This document shows, one piece after another, positions 19,224 to 28,500 of a DNA stretch of 33,965 nt. A program made the position numbers and the translations under genes. Positions within the stretch are counted from its first letter, which is position 1; the number at the start of each line of letters is the position of its first letter. Below the pieces are notes generated by a model. That model saw only the letters and a list, made by a program, of their open reading frames with translations, did no database searches and was not told the DNA's origin. Origin of the DNA: Bacteroidales bacterium (GTDB lineage Bacteria; Bacteroidota; Bacteroidia; Bacteroidales; M50B96); the NCBI GenBank assembly GCA_021740905.1, contig JAIOYV010000076.1, positions 1-33,965 of the forward strand, given 5' to 3'.

Positions 19224-20552
19224 ATGAAGAAAAATGTACTACTAGCCTCTTGCTTGTGTTTTATACTCCTACAAAGCAACGCCCAACAAAAAATCAACCC
19301 CGAATCCATACAAGAAAAAATGCAATGGTTTGCTGATGCCAAACTGGGTATCTTCATCCATGCCGGGATTTACTCTGTTGATGGCATCGACGAATCCTGG
19401 AGTTTCCACAACAAAAAAATCAGCCATGCCGATTACATGAAACAGTTGAAAGGCTTCACCCTAAAAAACTATGATCCTGCGGTCTGGGCCGATTTAATTA
19501 AGGAAACCGGGGCACGCTATGCGGTTATCACCACCAAACACCACGATGGAGTAGCCATGTACGATACAAAAATGAACAAGCTGAGCATTGAAAGAGCCAC
19601 CCCCGCAAAGCGTGATATGATCGCTCCCTTTTTCGATGAATTGCGCAAACGCGACATCAAATGCGGGGCCTACTATTCGCTCATCGACTGGACCCACCCC
19701 GATTACCCGGGATTTCTAAAAGACAGCGTGAAGTATAAGATTTCCGACGATTACGAACGTTGGAACCGATTCCGACATTTCTTCCAGGGGCAGATCAAGG
19801 AAATCAGCACCCAGCTAAACCCCGACCTTTGGTGGTTCGATGGCGACTGGGAGCACAGTGCCGAAGAATGGGAATCGCAGAAAATCCGGTCTATCATTTT
19901 GGCCAATAACCCCAATGCCATTATCAATGGCCGCCTCCAGGGCTATGGCGATTACGATACCCCCGAGCAGAACTTTCCGGTCGTTCGGCCCAAATACAAC
20001 TGGTGGGAACTCTGCATGACCACCAACGACAATTGGGGCTTCCACCACGACGACAACTGGAAAACCCCCTACGAGGTAATCACCATTTTTGTGGATGCTG
20101 TTTCGAACGGGGGCAACCTGTTGTTGGACTTTGGCCCGCGGGAAGACGGCACCATCCCCGAGGAACAAATCCACGTTTTCAAAGAACTGGGAGCCTGGAA
20201 CAAAAAAAACGGAGAAGCTATTTTCAATACAGTTGGAGGAATTCCGCAAGGCCATTTTTACGGGCCAACCACCCTCTCGAAAGATTCCACCACACTTTAC
20301 CTTTTCCTGCATGGGCATCAGGATGGCACCATAATGCTAAAAGGCCTGGACAATAAAATCGAAGAAATCACAGTGCTGGGCGACGGTGCAAAACTAAACC
20401 ACAAAGTAGTGGGGAAAATTTCGTGGAGCCACGTGCCGGGGCTGGTCTACATTGATGTTCCCGAAAATGAGTTGGATAAATATGTGACGGTGCTGAAGTT
20501 GAAATTGGATAAGCCGGTGAAGCTATATCGCGGCAGAGGAGGTTTTAACTAA
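19224..20552 (+). CDS. Alpha-L-fucosidase, GH29
   Basis: A 442-residue exported glycosidase with a signal peptide (about 1-20, ...LLQSNA before QQ). The GH29 (beta/alpha)-barrel motifs are FADAKLGIFIHAGIYS, TTKHHDGVAMYD (104-115), AYYSLIDW and LWWFDGDW with the likely nucleophile D206. YDTPEQN holds E248, the position expected for an acid/base in the GH29-B type. VDAVSNGGNLLLDFGPREDG follows. It should remove alpha-linked L-fucose from glycans in the periplasm or outside the cell. The length fits a catalytic barrel plus a small C-terminal beta domain. Its barrel is related to the second half of the preceding fusion protein but is clearly diverged. Two direct copies of a 133-bp repeat flank the gene. 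Confidence 0.93.
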   Translation: MKKNVLLASCLCFILLQSNAQQKINPESIQEKMQWFADAKLGIFIHAGIYSVDGIDESWSFHNKKISHADYMKQLKGFTLKNYDPAVWADLIKETGARYAVITTKHHDGVAMYDTKMNKLSIERATPAKRDMIAPFFDELRKRDIKCGAYYSLIDWTHPDYPGFLKDSVKYKISDDYERWNRFRHFFQGQIKEISTQLNPDLWWFDGDWEHSAEEWESQKIRSIILANNPNAIINGRLQGYGDYDTPEQNFPVVRPKYNWWELCMTTNDNWGFHHDDNWKTPYEVITIFVDAVSNGGNLLLDFGPREDGTIPEEQIHVFKELGAWNKKNGEAIFNTVGGIPQGHFYGPTTLSKDSTTLYLFLHGHQDGTIMLKGLDNKIEEITVLGDGAKLNHKVVGKISWSHVPGLVYIDVPENELDKYVTVLKLKLDKPVKLYRGRGGFN

Positions 20553-20553
20553 T

Positions 20554-20671
20554 GGCTATAAGAAAACGCCAACTACTGCGTTATTCTCGTCTTCAAATAC
20601 AATCACTTACAAAAGTAAGCTCTTGATTTTGACGACTTCGAAAGCCTTGTATTTGACGCTTTCTTATGACC
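20554..20671. repeat. 118-bp inverted-repeat element (MITE-like)
   Basis: It begins 2 nt after the fucosidase stop. Outer arms pair ataagaaaacg (20558-20568) with cgctttcttat (20657-20667), 10 of 11, and the match extends imperfectly outward. Inner arms pair ttcaaatacaa with ttgtatttga, and cttac-aaaa-gtaag forms a central hairpin. The nested pairing suggests a folded RNA or a MITE. It could serve as the terminator for the fucosidase transcript. Confidence 0.6.
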
Positions 20672-20755
20672 CATTCCATAAAAAATTAGATTGATGAATA
20701 AATGGAAAATCCAAAAAATGAAATAAAAAATTGAATCCCATTTATACGACAGGTG

Positions 20756-20889
20756 GCAACGGAGCACTGTCTCCCCTTGGGGGGAGAATAAGAGGGGGGA
20801 TTCCCTGCATTTAAATCCACCCCCTAGCCCCCGCCAGTCCCGACTGCATCGGGATAGACTGAGGGAAATCCTCCGATATAGCTTCCATT
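20756..20889. repeat. GC-rich dispersed repeat, copy 2
   Basis: The second copy of the 133-bp block at 19028-19160, same orientation, differing at only a handful of positions. Similarity stops abruptly on both sides. The rest of the 390-nt gap between the fucosidase and the six-hairpin glycosidase holds only the inverted-repeat element and a candidate promoter. Confidence 0.85.
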
Positions 20890-20909
20890 TTTCAAATTAG
20901 CAAACAGAT

Positions 20910-20917
20910 TATTTTTG
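20910..20917 (+). promoter_or_regulatory. Candidate -7 promoter box
   Basis: TATTTTTG matches TAnnTTTG 25 nt before the start codon of the six-hairpin glycosidase. The bases 19 nt further upstream (attt) are only a partial TTTG, so this is a weak call. Confidence 0.3.
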
Positions 20918-20942
20918 ATGTGCCTAATTAAAATTATTATCA

Positions 20943-22922
20943 ATGAAACAACTCCTATTATTCCTTCTGATTTTTATTACCCTGTCAGCAACAGCCCAGC
21001 AAAACCGATGGGAGTTGGCTGATGCGAATTCTATTGTCTGGAAGGTTGTTGAAGGTCTACCCCACTACGACCATATTGAGATGAGTGGCAAATACATATC
21101 CGCCGTGATTCGCTATGGCGTGAATAACGACAAATCTTTTCAGATATGCAGGGACATTGTCTGGCCTATGTTGCGCACCATTCCAAATGATACCCATGCC
21201 AGCCTTATCCGCTCGTCGAAGTTCGATCCGGTTACATTGGTTTCGGTAAATGGGTTGCTTGTGCAGAAAAAAATCGTGAACAAGATATTTTTGGATGGGA
21301 AGATTACTGTAAAAAGTACCCTCGATGAAAAGCTTGAGCTGGTCCGTATTCTTTTTCCTTCCACCGATCTCCCTGTCTTTTGCGAAAAATATGAGCTTCG
21401 AAATATTAGCCGGGAAGCACTTACCATTGAAATCCCACAAGTGGATATTCTCACCACAAGCAAGCCAGAAGAGGGTGTTGATGGAGCATACCGATTTAAT
21501 ATCAAGTCGCAAAACCATGGCACTGTTGTGCTTCAACCCCAGGAATCGCGAAGCTTCTATCTTTCTTTTTCAGGAACAAAAGTGGGAGAAGATTTTAGCG
21601 TGATAGAAGTAGAGACTGAACTTGCCAAGCGCGAATCTCTCCTATCTCTTTTCAGTGAAAATCTGATATTGGAAACCCCAGATGAAACAATAAACAGGGC
21701 TTTTGCTTTTGCCAAGATACGTGCTGCCGAAAGCATCTTTCAAACCAAAGGCGGCCCTATGCACGGCCCGGGCGGTTTGCGCTATTATGCGGCCATCTGG
21801 GCCAACGACCAGGCCGAATACATCAACCCGTTCTTTCCCTACCTGGGATACGAGTATGGCATCGAATCGGCGTTGAATTCCTACCGCCATTTTGCCCGGT
21901 TTATGAACAAGGATTTTCATCCCATCCCTTCATCCATTATTGCCGAAGGCACTGATATTTGGAATGGGGCAGGCGACCGGGGCGATGCCGCCATGATTGC
22001 TTATGGGGCAGCCCGTTTTGCCCTTTCGCAAGGCGACCCCAAAATAGCCCAGGAGCTTTGGCCGCTAATCGAATGGTGCCTCGAATTCAACAAGCGGAAC
22101 CTAAATCCCCAAGGAGTTGTCACGTCCGATTCCGATGAGTTGGAAGGAAGATTTCCTTCGGGTGATGCCAACCTGTGTACCTCATCGCTGTATTACGATG
22201 CGCTGGTTTCGGCTTTCTACCTGGGCCGCTCGCTGGGGAAAAGCCGTGCCCGGCTTTCGGAATATCAAACCGAGGCCACGACCCTAAAAGGCAATATAGA
22301 AAAGTATTTTGGAGCCAACCTGATGGGCTACGAGACCTACCAATATTACGAGAGCAACAAAAAACTCAGGGCCTGGATTTGCATCCCCTTAACCGTAGAT
22401 ATCTTTAACCGGAAAGAAGGGACCATCGATGCCCTCTTCTCGCCCGAACTATGGACCCCCAATGGCCTGGCCTCGGAATCGGGCGACCTTACCTTCTGGG
22501 ACCGTTCCACACTCTATGCCCTGCGTGGGGTATTTGCCGCCGGCGACACCAAACGTGGGCTAAAATACCTGCAATACTATTCCAACCGCCGCCTGTTGGG
22601 CGAGCATGTCCCCTACCCTGTCGAAGCTTACCCCGAGGGAAACCAACGCCACCTCTCCGCCGAAAGTGGCTTGTATTGTCGGATTTTCACCGAAGGCTTG
22701 TTTTGCATCCGCCCTCTTTCCTTTACAAGTTTTTCACTCTGCCCACAACTGCCCGACGATTGGGATTTCATGCAGCTCCGCAATGTGCATGGTTTTCAGA
22801 AAGAGTTTGACATAAGTGTGGAACAGGAAGGGGATAAAATCCGATTGAAAGTGACGAATGGGAAGAAAGTTGTTTTTGATGAGGTTGTTGAGAATGGGTG
22901 TAGGCATGAGATTAAAATGTAA
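20943..22922 (+). CDS. Six-hairpin glycosidase-like hydrolase
   Basis: A 659-residue exported protein with signal peptide (1-18, ...LSATAQQ). The first ~240 residues form a beta-rich domain. Residues ~245-600 look like an (alpha/alpha)6 barrel: GPMHGPGGLRYYAAIWANDQ, SSIIAEGTDIWNGAGDRGDA, VTSDSDELEGRFPSGDANLC, TFWDRSTLYALRGVF and HLSAESGLYCRIFTEGLF. A short C-terminal beta domain follows. Conserved acids available for catalysis include D289, E335 and D396-E399. It resembles clan-type six-hairpin glycosidases (GH63/GH78/GH95-like), but I cannot name the family or substrate. Its position after two fucosidases suggests action on the same fucosylated glycans. No SusC/SusD pair is in the window. 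Confidence 0.75.
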   Translation: MKQLLLFLLIFITLSATAQQNRWELADANSIVWKVVEGLPHYDHIEMSGKYISAVIRYGVNNDKSFQICRDIVWPMLRTIPNDTHASLIRSSKFDPVTLVSVNGLLVQKKIVNKIFLDGKITVKSTLDEKLELVRILFPSTDLPVFCEKYELRNISREALTIEIPQVDILTTSKPEEGVDGAYRFNIKSQNHGTVVLQPQESRSFYLSFSGTKVGEDFSVIEVETELAKRESLLSLFSENLILETPDETINRAFAFAKIRAAESIFQTKGGPMHGPGGLRYYAAIWANDQAEYINPFFPYLGYEYGIESALNSYRHFARFMNKDFHPIPSSIIAEGTDIWNGAGDRGDAAMIAYGAARFALSQGDPKIAQELWPLIEWCLEFNKRNLNPQGVVTSDSDELEGRFPSGDANLCTSSLYYDALVSAFYLGRSLGKSRARLSEYQTEATTLKGNIEKYFGANLMGYETYQYYESNKKLRAWICIPLTVDIFNRKEGTIDALFSPELWTPNGLASESGDLTFWDRSTLYALRGVFAAGDTKRGLKYLQYYSNRRLLGEHVPYPVEAYPEGNQRHLSAESGLYCRIFTEGLFCIRPLSFTSFSLCPQLPDDWDFMQLRNVHGFQKEFDISVEQEGDKIRLKVTNGKKVVFDEVVENGCRHEIKM

Positions 22923-23202
22923 AATGCTTTTTATTTAGGCTAATTCTAGTTTTTGCGTTACTTGTTTCTTTATATTTGTGAACGAAATAATAAATGAAAA
23001 AACCACAAATTATAATTTTTTTCAGAATATTATGCCACATCCTAAAAGACGACACAATCGACAATTAACGAACAGAAAAATGAAAGACAAAATGCCAACG
23101 CTTCAGCAAAATCAAAAGAGCTGCAACCAACCACAAAAAGCCAACGCTTTGCAGCACATTTGCTTTTGCCCCAATGCACAACCGGTAAATAGACAATAGC
23201 GA
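22923..23202. other. Junction spacer before the defence operon, with candidate promoter
   Basis: A 280-nt spacer at which base composition drops to visibly AT-rich. TATATTTG (22971-22978) fits the -7 consensus. TTTG at 22952-22955 is upstream with a 15-nt gap, shorter than the usual 19. If used, the four-gene operon has a leader of roughly 215 nt that includes a block rich in gccaacgctt and gcaaaa words (about 23090-23180). The open frame in this block shows no protein-like sequence. Confidence 0.4.
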
Positions 23203-24099
23203 ATGATATTAAATGAATCATACTATCAGACACTTTGGGAGAAGTTTGGAGATGTAAAACATCTTACCAAAAACTTTGAGACTAATGGAGTTCAGCTGTC
23301 TGTCAAAATAATTTTAAAACACTATCAAGAAAACAAACCGCTTCACATAAACTTTCAAAATTCAAAAGAAAGCTTATTTGAAATCGGCAGACATTTGTTC
23401 ATTGAATTTGCAAACGACATCTATCTCAATCACTACGGCTTACCAACTTTAAAAAAGGGTAGCAAGTTAAGAGACAAAAGAAAATATTCTGACGGAAAGA
23501 AGCACGATTACATAATAAAGAGCATACGCAATAATAGTTATTTACTTGAAGACATAAAAAACAAAGCTCAATTGAACTTAAAATATGACGCTTTAGTAAA
23601 CAAGTTTATACCTATAGAGCAAGGGACAAGGCAAAGTACATTAGTAGGTTATACAAAATACTTTTCAGAAATAAACGGTGGATTAAAGCTAAATTTCACA
23701 CCTACTAATTTTGACAAAAAAACTGTTTTTATTTCCCATAAACCACTTTGGGATAGTTTAATTGAGAAAAATAAAATCCCATCAAGTTATTTGCCTAATC
23801 CAAGAGAGGAAGACCATTTGTCTGAAACTAAATCAATTCCTGCCTTATCAGATTGTTTGGTTTACTTCACTCCAAAATATGAAGTTTGCTATCAGAATAT
23901 CCTTTTAAAAGGTGAGAAAATTAAAACAATAATTATTTTTGATACAGAAGTCGATAAGATAGAGCAAATACTACTAGATAAGCAAAGATATGGGTTCAAT
24001 CTATTTTTGCTTTCTAATAGTTTTTCGCCTTTGAAAAATCAGGCTATTCCTTGTTGGGATTGGTTCAAAGAAGAAATTGAAATTGTAAATTCACTATGA
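23203..24099 (+). CDS. Unrecognised protein, first gene of DISARM-like operon
   Basis: A 298-residue soluble, Lys/Asn/Ile-rich protein starting MILNESYYQTLWEKFG. I do not recognise a catalytic motif. Visible points are an N-terminal helical region, a basic patch KKGSKLRDKRKYSDGKKHD (about 85-105) that could bind nucleic acid, and a C-terminal alternating beta/alpha part (TIIIFDTEVDKIEQILLDKQ, FNLFLLSNSF) ending AIPCWDWFKEEIEIVNSL. No membrane segment or signal peptide is seen. Its stop overlaps the next start by 4 nt (ATGA), so the two proteins are probably made in balance. Together the first two products total 788 residues, close to the size I recall for DrmE of class 2 DISARM, so a split DrmE is one possibility. 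Composition is unlike the genes to its left. Confidence 0.75.
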   Translation: MILNESYYQTLWEKFGDVKHLTKNFETNGVQLSVKIILKHYQENKPLHINFQNSKESLFEIGRHLFIEFANDIYLNHYGLPTLKKGSKLRDKRKYSDGKKHDYIIKSIRNNSYLLEDIKNKAQLNLKYDALVNKFIPIEQGTRQSTLVGYTKYFSEINGGLKLNFTPTNFDKKTVFISHKPLWDSLIEKNKIPSSYLPNPREEDHLSETKSIPALSDCLVYFTPKYEVCYQNILLKGEKIKTIIIFDTEVDKIEQILLDKQRYGFNLFLLSNSFSPLKNQAIPCWDWFKEEIEIVNSL

Positions 24100-25568
24100 T
24101 TAAATTCAGAAACATATCGAATAATGAATTGGATAATTACATCAAAAGACTTGATGTTAGAATTTCCTTTATTCATTCAGAATTTAATATTGAGCTAAAA
24201 TCGTATGAAAACATCCTTCGAATTGCAATCAACGCAATTCAAAATGAAACCATTGAGAATCTTATTGAACGAGTTTCAATGAACCGAGAATTAGAAAAGG
24301 GTTTGGACAATTTTGGTGGATATACTGTTGATTATCTCGGAGAGAACAATCCAAAGGTTGAATTGCTTAAAACACTACAATATCTTAAAGAGAACTCACC
24401 AAAACAACAGGTATTATTGAAGTACTTGAATGAAATCGATAAAAAGACTATTGCATTCTTCGATAATAATGACTTGGATTTTGCTACTAAACAAATCAGG
24501 AACAGAAAAGTTGATATACTTCCATTTTCCGAATTAAAAAAAGTTGATACCAAAAAAAAAGTTTTAGTTTTTCATTCCTTCAATGGTCAAAGAGATTTTG
24601 ATTTACTGTATAATCTTGAAAATGAAATTACCCTTATAATTTATAAGCAAGAAAAAAACCTGTATTACAAGTATCTCGACCAAAGAAAAAAACAAATTGA
24701 ACAAGAAATTAAATCAAATGACCGATTGTTGATTTGTGGGATTGAATACAAGGAAACAAGAGATAATGTAACAGATATTAGTACCACTATCAATGGTATT
24801 GTCACACGATTAGACGACCTGGGCAACAGAGCATACGAAGGCTATAAAAATGAATGTGATTTATTGTTGAATGAAATTGAGGAAAAACTTATTTACAAAG
24901 TGCAAACAGATAAAGCAACCCTATTCTTAGAAAGCATTGACACCATTTTTTCAGATAAAGGTGAATTAATGAAGTGTTATAAGATCAAGATTGGTAATAA
25001 GATTAGGATTTACCCAAAAGTGCTATTAGCAGAAAATTTGTATCATGTAGCAGTTGAAACTGAACCTGAAATTTTTGGAAAGGTAGAGGAACACTCAATC
25101 TACTGGAAACAACTCATTACTGAGTTAAGAAACAAATTTGGTGATGATTTGCTGTATCAAAATCTGAGAGAAAAAGGATTAAGGATATTACCAATGACAC
25201 TTTCAACTTATGGAAAAGGTTACAGGAAATTTCCAATGTTCAAAAATGATTTGAGAGCCATTCTTAAACTTCATTACCAAGATAAGTCAGAAAATGAAAT
25301 AGATGTAATTATTAAACCTGTTCTAAAATCAAAAACAACATACAACAGCACAATGATTGTGCTTGGGCGCGGCTTGAAGCAAGAATTACGCTTGTTTTTA
25401 AAAGAAATGAAAATTGGAGAAATTTTACAGAAAAGAAATTTCAATGTAAATACGTTGCAAACTTTTGTTGATGAATTTATGCCGATTCATACCGTCATTA
25501 GTAAGGAGCTTTTTAGCGATAGTATTGAAACATTGGAGGAATCAACACTACAATTAATTGAATTATGA
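24096..25568 (+). CDS. Unrecognised protein, second gene of DISARM-like operon
   Basis: A 490-residue soluble protein, start MIKFRNISNNELDNY. The N-terminal ~150 residues are helical (LKTLQYLKENSPKQQVLLKY). The middle has an alternating beta/alpha pattern (KKVLVFHSFNGQRDFDLL, LYNLENEITLIIYKQE, DRLLICGIEYKE) that looks Rossmann-like but lacks a Walker motif. The C-terminal part contains LRILPMTLSTYGKGYRKFPM and MIVLGRGLKQELRLFLKEMK and ends in a possible alpha-helical tail. No nuclease or methyltransferase motif was found by eye. It overlaps both neighbours by 4 nt (ATGA at 24096 and 25565), so it is an integral part of the operon. It could be the C-terminal part of a split DrmE-like component or a new subunit. 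Confidence 0.78.
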   Translation: MIKFRNISNNELDNYIKRLDVRISFIHSEFNIELKSYENILRIAINAIQNETIENLIERVSMNRELEKGLDNFGGYTVDYLGENNPKVELLKTLQYLKENSPKQQVLLKYLNEIDKKTIAFFDNNDLDFATKQIRNRKVDILPFSELKKVDTKKKVLVFHSFNGQRDFDLLYNLENEITLIIYKQEKNLYYKYLDQRKKQIEQEIKSNDRLLICGIEYKETRDNVTDISTTINGIVTRLDDLGNRAYEGYKNECDLLLNEIEEKLIYKVQTDKATLFLESIDTIFSDKGELMKCYKIKIGNKIRIYPKVLLAENLYHVAVETEPEIFGKVEEHSIYWKQLITELRNKFGDDLLYQNLREKGLRILPMTLSTYGKGYRKFPMFKNDLRAILKLHYQDKSENEIDVIIKPVLKSKTTYNSTMIVLGRGLKQELRLFLKEMKIGEILQKRNFNVNTLQTFVDEFMPIHTVISKELFSDSIETLEESTLQLIEL

Positions 25569-28500
25569 GTGTAAAACAAAACAGAGACATTGTTATTGAA
25601 CGTGTCCGAAAAGAAATAATCGGCCCGGGTTCAGATATTTTTCAATGCACTGATGATTTTGGTAATGAAATCATTGAAGGTAAACCATTACAGAGGTATT
25701 TATCAGGAATACTATTCCCAAAACAATTACAACCAAACGCGAGTGATAATGGCGAACAGGAAATGAAAGATGAAGATCCGGATAACCCAACCAATTTAAC
25801 TTCCGATTTGACTGAACCTGAAAGCAAGGAAAAGGAAATCTTAGATGAAGATGGGGATGAAACAGATAAAACAGATACGCTACCAAAATACACAGCAAAC
25901 ACATTCTTCCCTTCTCACTTTGGGTTAACCTTTGCGGTTGGGAACTCTTGTAATAAATTCAAGGTTGTAATCAGTTTTGGAAACTATGTTAAAGCCAAGC
26001 CTAACGAAATCAGCGTTCCATATAATGGCGAAGGTGTTGATTCTTTGACTGAACACGGCCTAAATTATTTTGTGAATTATGATGAAGAGAAAAAAACACT
26101 TTCGCAAACTAAAAAAATACAGCGGACCAAAGATGGTAAGATAACAGATGAATATATTCATTTTCAAGACTGTTTAAAATCCTTACGACAAAAAACCGAT
26201 AAGGACTATGCATTAATTAAAATAATTTCTAAGCTTTTCTTTAAAGACAAATACAAAAGAAATGATAATCGCATTGAATTAGATATTAACATAGCAGATA
26301 TTCTTTCTACTCCCAACTATCATCTTGAATTAAACCTATCTGAACAACCCAACTGCAGCACTGATAATTGGAATAAAGAAATGAAGGAAAACCTTGTTTT
26401 TCACCTGAAGATTTACACCAACTACTCGGACAAATATTATATAAAAGCAGTAATTGAAAATAAGGTTCTAATTCATAAGGACAAGTTTTCTCTTTCCAAA
26501 GAAAAGGTAAATCTGTCGAGTTGCTTTCAAACGGAAATAAAAATTAAAAGCGATAATTTGTTACCATTTAGAGATTACAAAGCTCTCTTATACAAAACCG
26601 ATGAAGATAAAATGTTGGATTATCTCTATCGAGATAAACTTGCTTTTGGTATCGGACACAACACCGCTTGTACTTGGGAAAATGCTCAAACACCAAACAC
26701 GCCACAGTGGATTAAGTCAACTTTTATTCCTGAATATGATGTGAAAAGCCAAAGTTCTGAAACCGATAAAATCAAAGGCGAAATTCTAAACATCAAACTA
26801 CTATCAGTTTATAATACGGATGAGGCAAGCATTATTGCAAACCTCAGTAAAGTTGCCGAAGCTTATAAAAATTGGATTGAAGATGAGCGAAAATCGGCTA
26901 ATGGAAATGAACTCGGCCTTGATAATATAACAAAATGCAAGCAGATTCTTGATAGGATTAATAAAGGGATAAAACTGTTGTCTGAAAATGACAAAGCTTT
27001 AAGTGCATTTCAATTAGCCAATACAGCCATCTATTTACAAATGTTCCAAAATCAACAACATTTTAGCAAGAAGAAAGAAGGCTATGAGGTTTGGGAAAGA
27101 AACGAAATCCTGCAACATAACTTTTACGAATATGCTTCTTTACCATTTCCAGCTGAAAGAGTACCTGTATGGCGACCATTTCAATTAGCCTTTATTTTGC
27201 AATGCTTGACTTCGTTTGTGGAAGAAAATAGCAAAGAAAAAGAATTGATTGACTTATTATATTTCCCGACAGGTGGTGGTAAAACGGAAGCATATTTAGC
27301 GGTTTCCGCTTTTTTAATTTTTTGGAGAAGAATCCAATACCCTGATGGTTATGATGGTGTAAATATTATAATCCGGTACACTTTACGATTACTTTCAGCA
27401 CAACAATTTGAGCGTGCCTCAAAAATGGTTTTGGCTTGTGAATTCATTCGGAGCTACTACAAAGATTTGGGGGACAAAAAAATTTCTATTGGCTTTTGGG
27501 TAGGCAAACAAACTATTCCAAACTATATGCTGGATGCGAAAAAGAAGTTAGAAACCACTCAGCAAAAGTTGAATAAAGGAGATAACTATGTTGTAAATCC
27601 ATTCCAATTATCTAATTGCCAATGGTGCAATACAAAAATCATTTCCCGATTAACAGAAAAAGACACAGCCCACCAAATCGGACACCGAGTTAACAGGCAA
27701 CTGTATAGTCATTGTTTAAATGAAGCCTGCCATTATTCAGAAAAAAACGGTGGTTTGCCAATTGTTTTGATTGATGAAGATATATATTCTAAACCACCAA
27801 CCATATTGTTCGCAACCGTTGACAAATTTGCCGCACTTGCTTGGAAAGGTGAAGCAACAAGCTTTTTCAATAACGGCTCAAACAGAAAACCTGAATTAAT
27901 AATTCAGGACGAATTGCATTTATTGAATGGGACACTTGGAAGTTTAGTTGGCTTATTTGAAAATGCTCTTTTGCAGCTTTGCGATAATCCCAAAATTATA
28001 GCTTCAACGGCTACTGTGAAAAATGTGGATAAGCAAATTCAAGGTTTATATGGACGTGAAGCTAGAGTGTTTCCACAATATGCTACCAATTCAGACGATA
28101 CATTTTTCTCCAAAGTAATGGACGAAAGTAAAAGAAAATACATTGGGATTTTGCCGACAGGCAAAACAACTGTTGTTACCAACTTGCAACTATTATCAGC
28201 TCTACTCTATGCAAGATTGGAAGTTTGGAAAAAATCAGATAATAAAAAAGATGCTGACAATTTCTGGACTATTATTTCCTACTTTAAAAGTCTGAAAGAA
28301 ATTGGACGTTTTTCCAATAAAATTAATTCAGAGTTAAAACGAATAGTAGAGCAAATTCAAGTTAGACTTTTGGATAACAACTATCCAAACAATCTTAATC
28401 ATTACTATTTAGCACAAAGAAGTTTGGAATTGACTAGCCGTATTCCGAACGAGAAGATTAAGAAAAACTTAGATAAGTTAGATGCTCAGTTTATGGGAAA

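Noticed and set aside
19815-20318. 167-codon minus-strand ORF inside the fucosidase gene
   Set aside because: Antisense shadow of a GH29 gene with intact catalytic motifs.
22978-23199. GTG-started 73-codon ORF before the defence operon
   Set aside because: The product is a low-complexity Asn/Gln/Lys string without a domain. The DNA looks like a spacer or leader.
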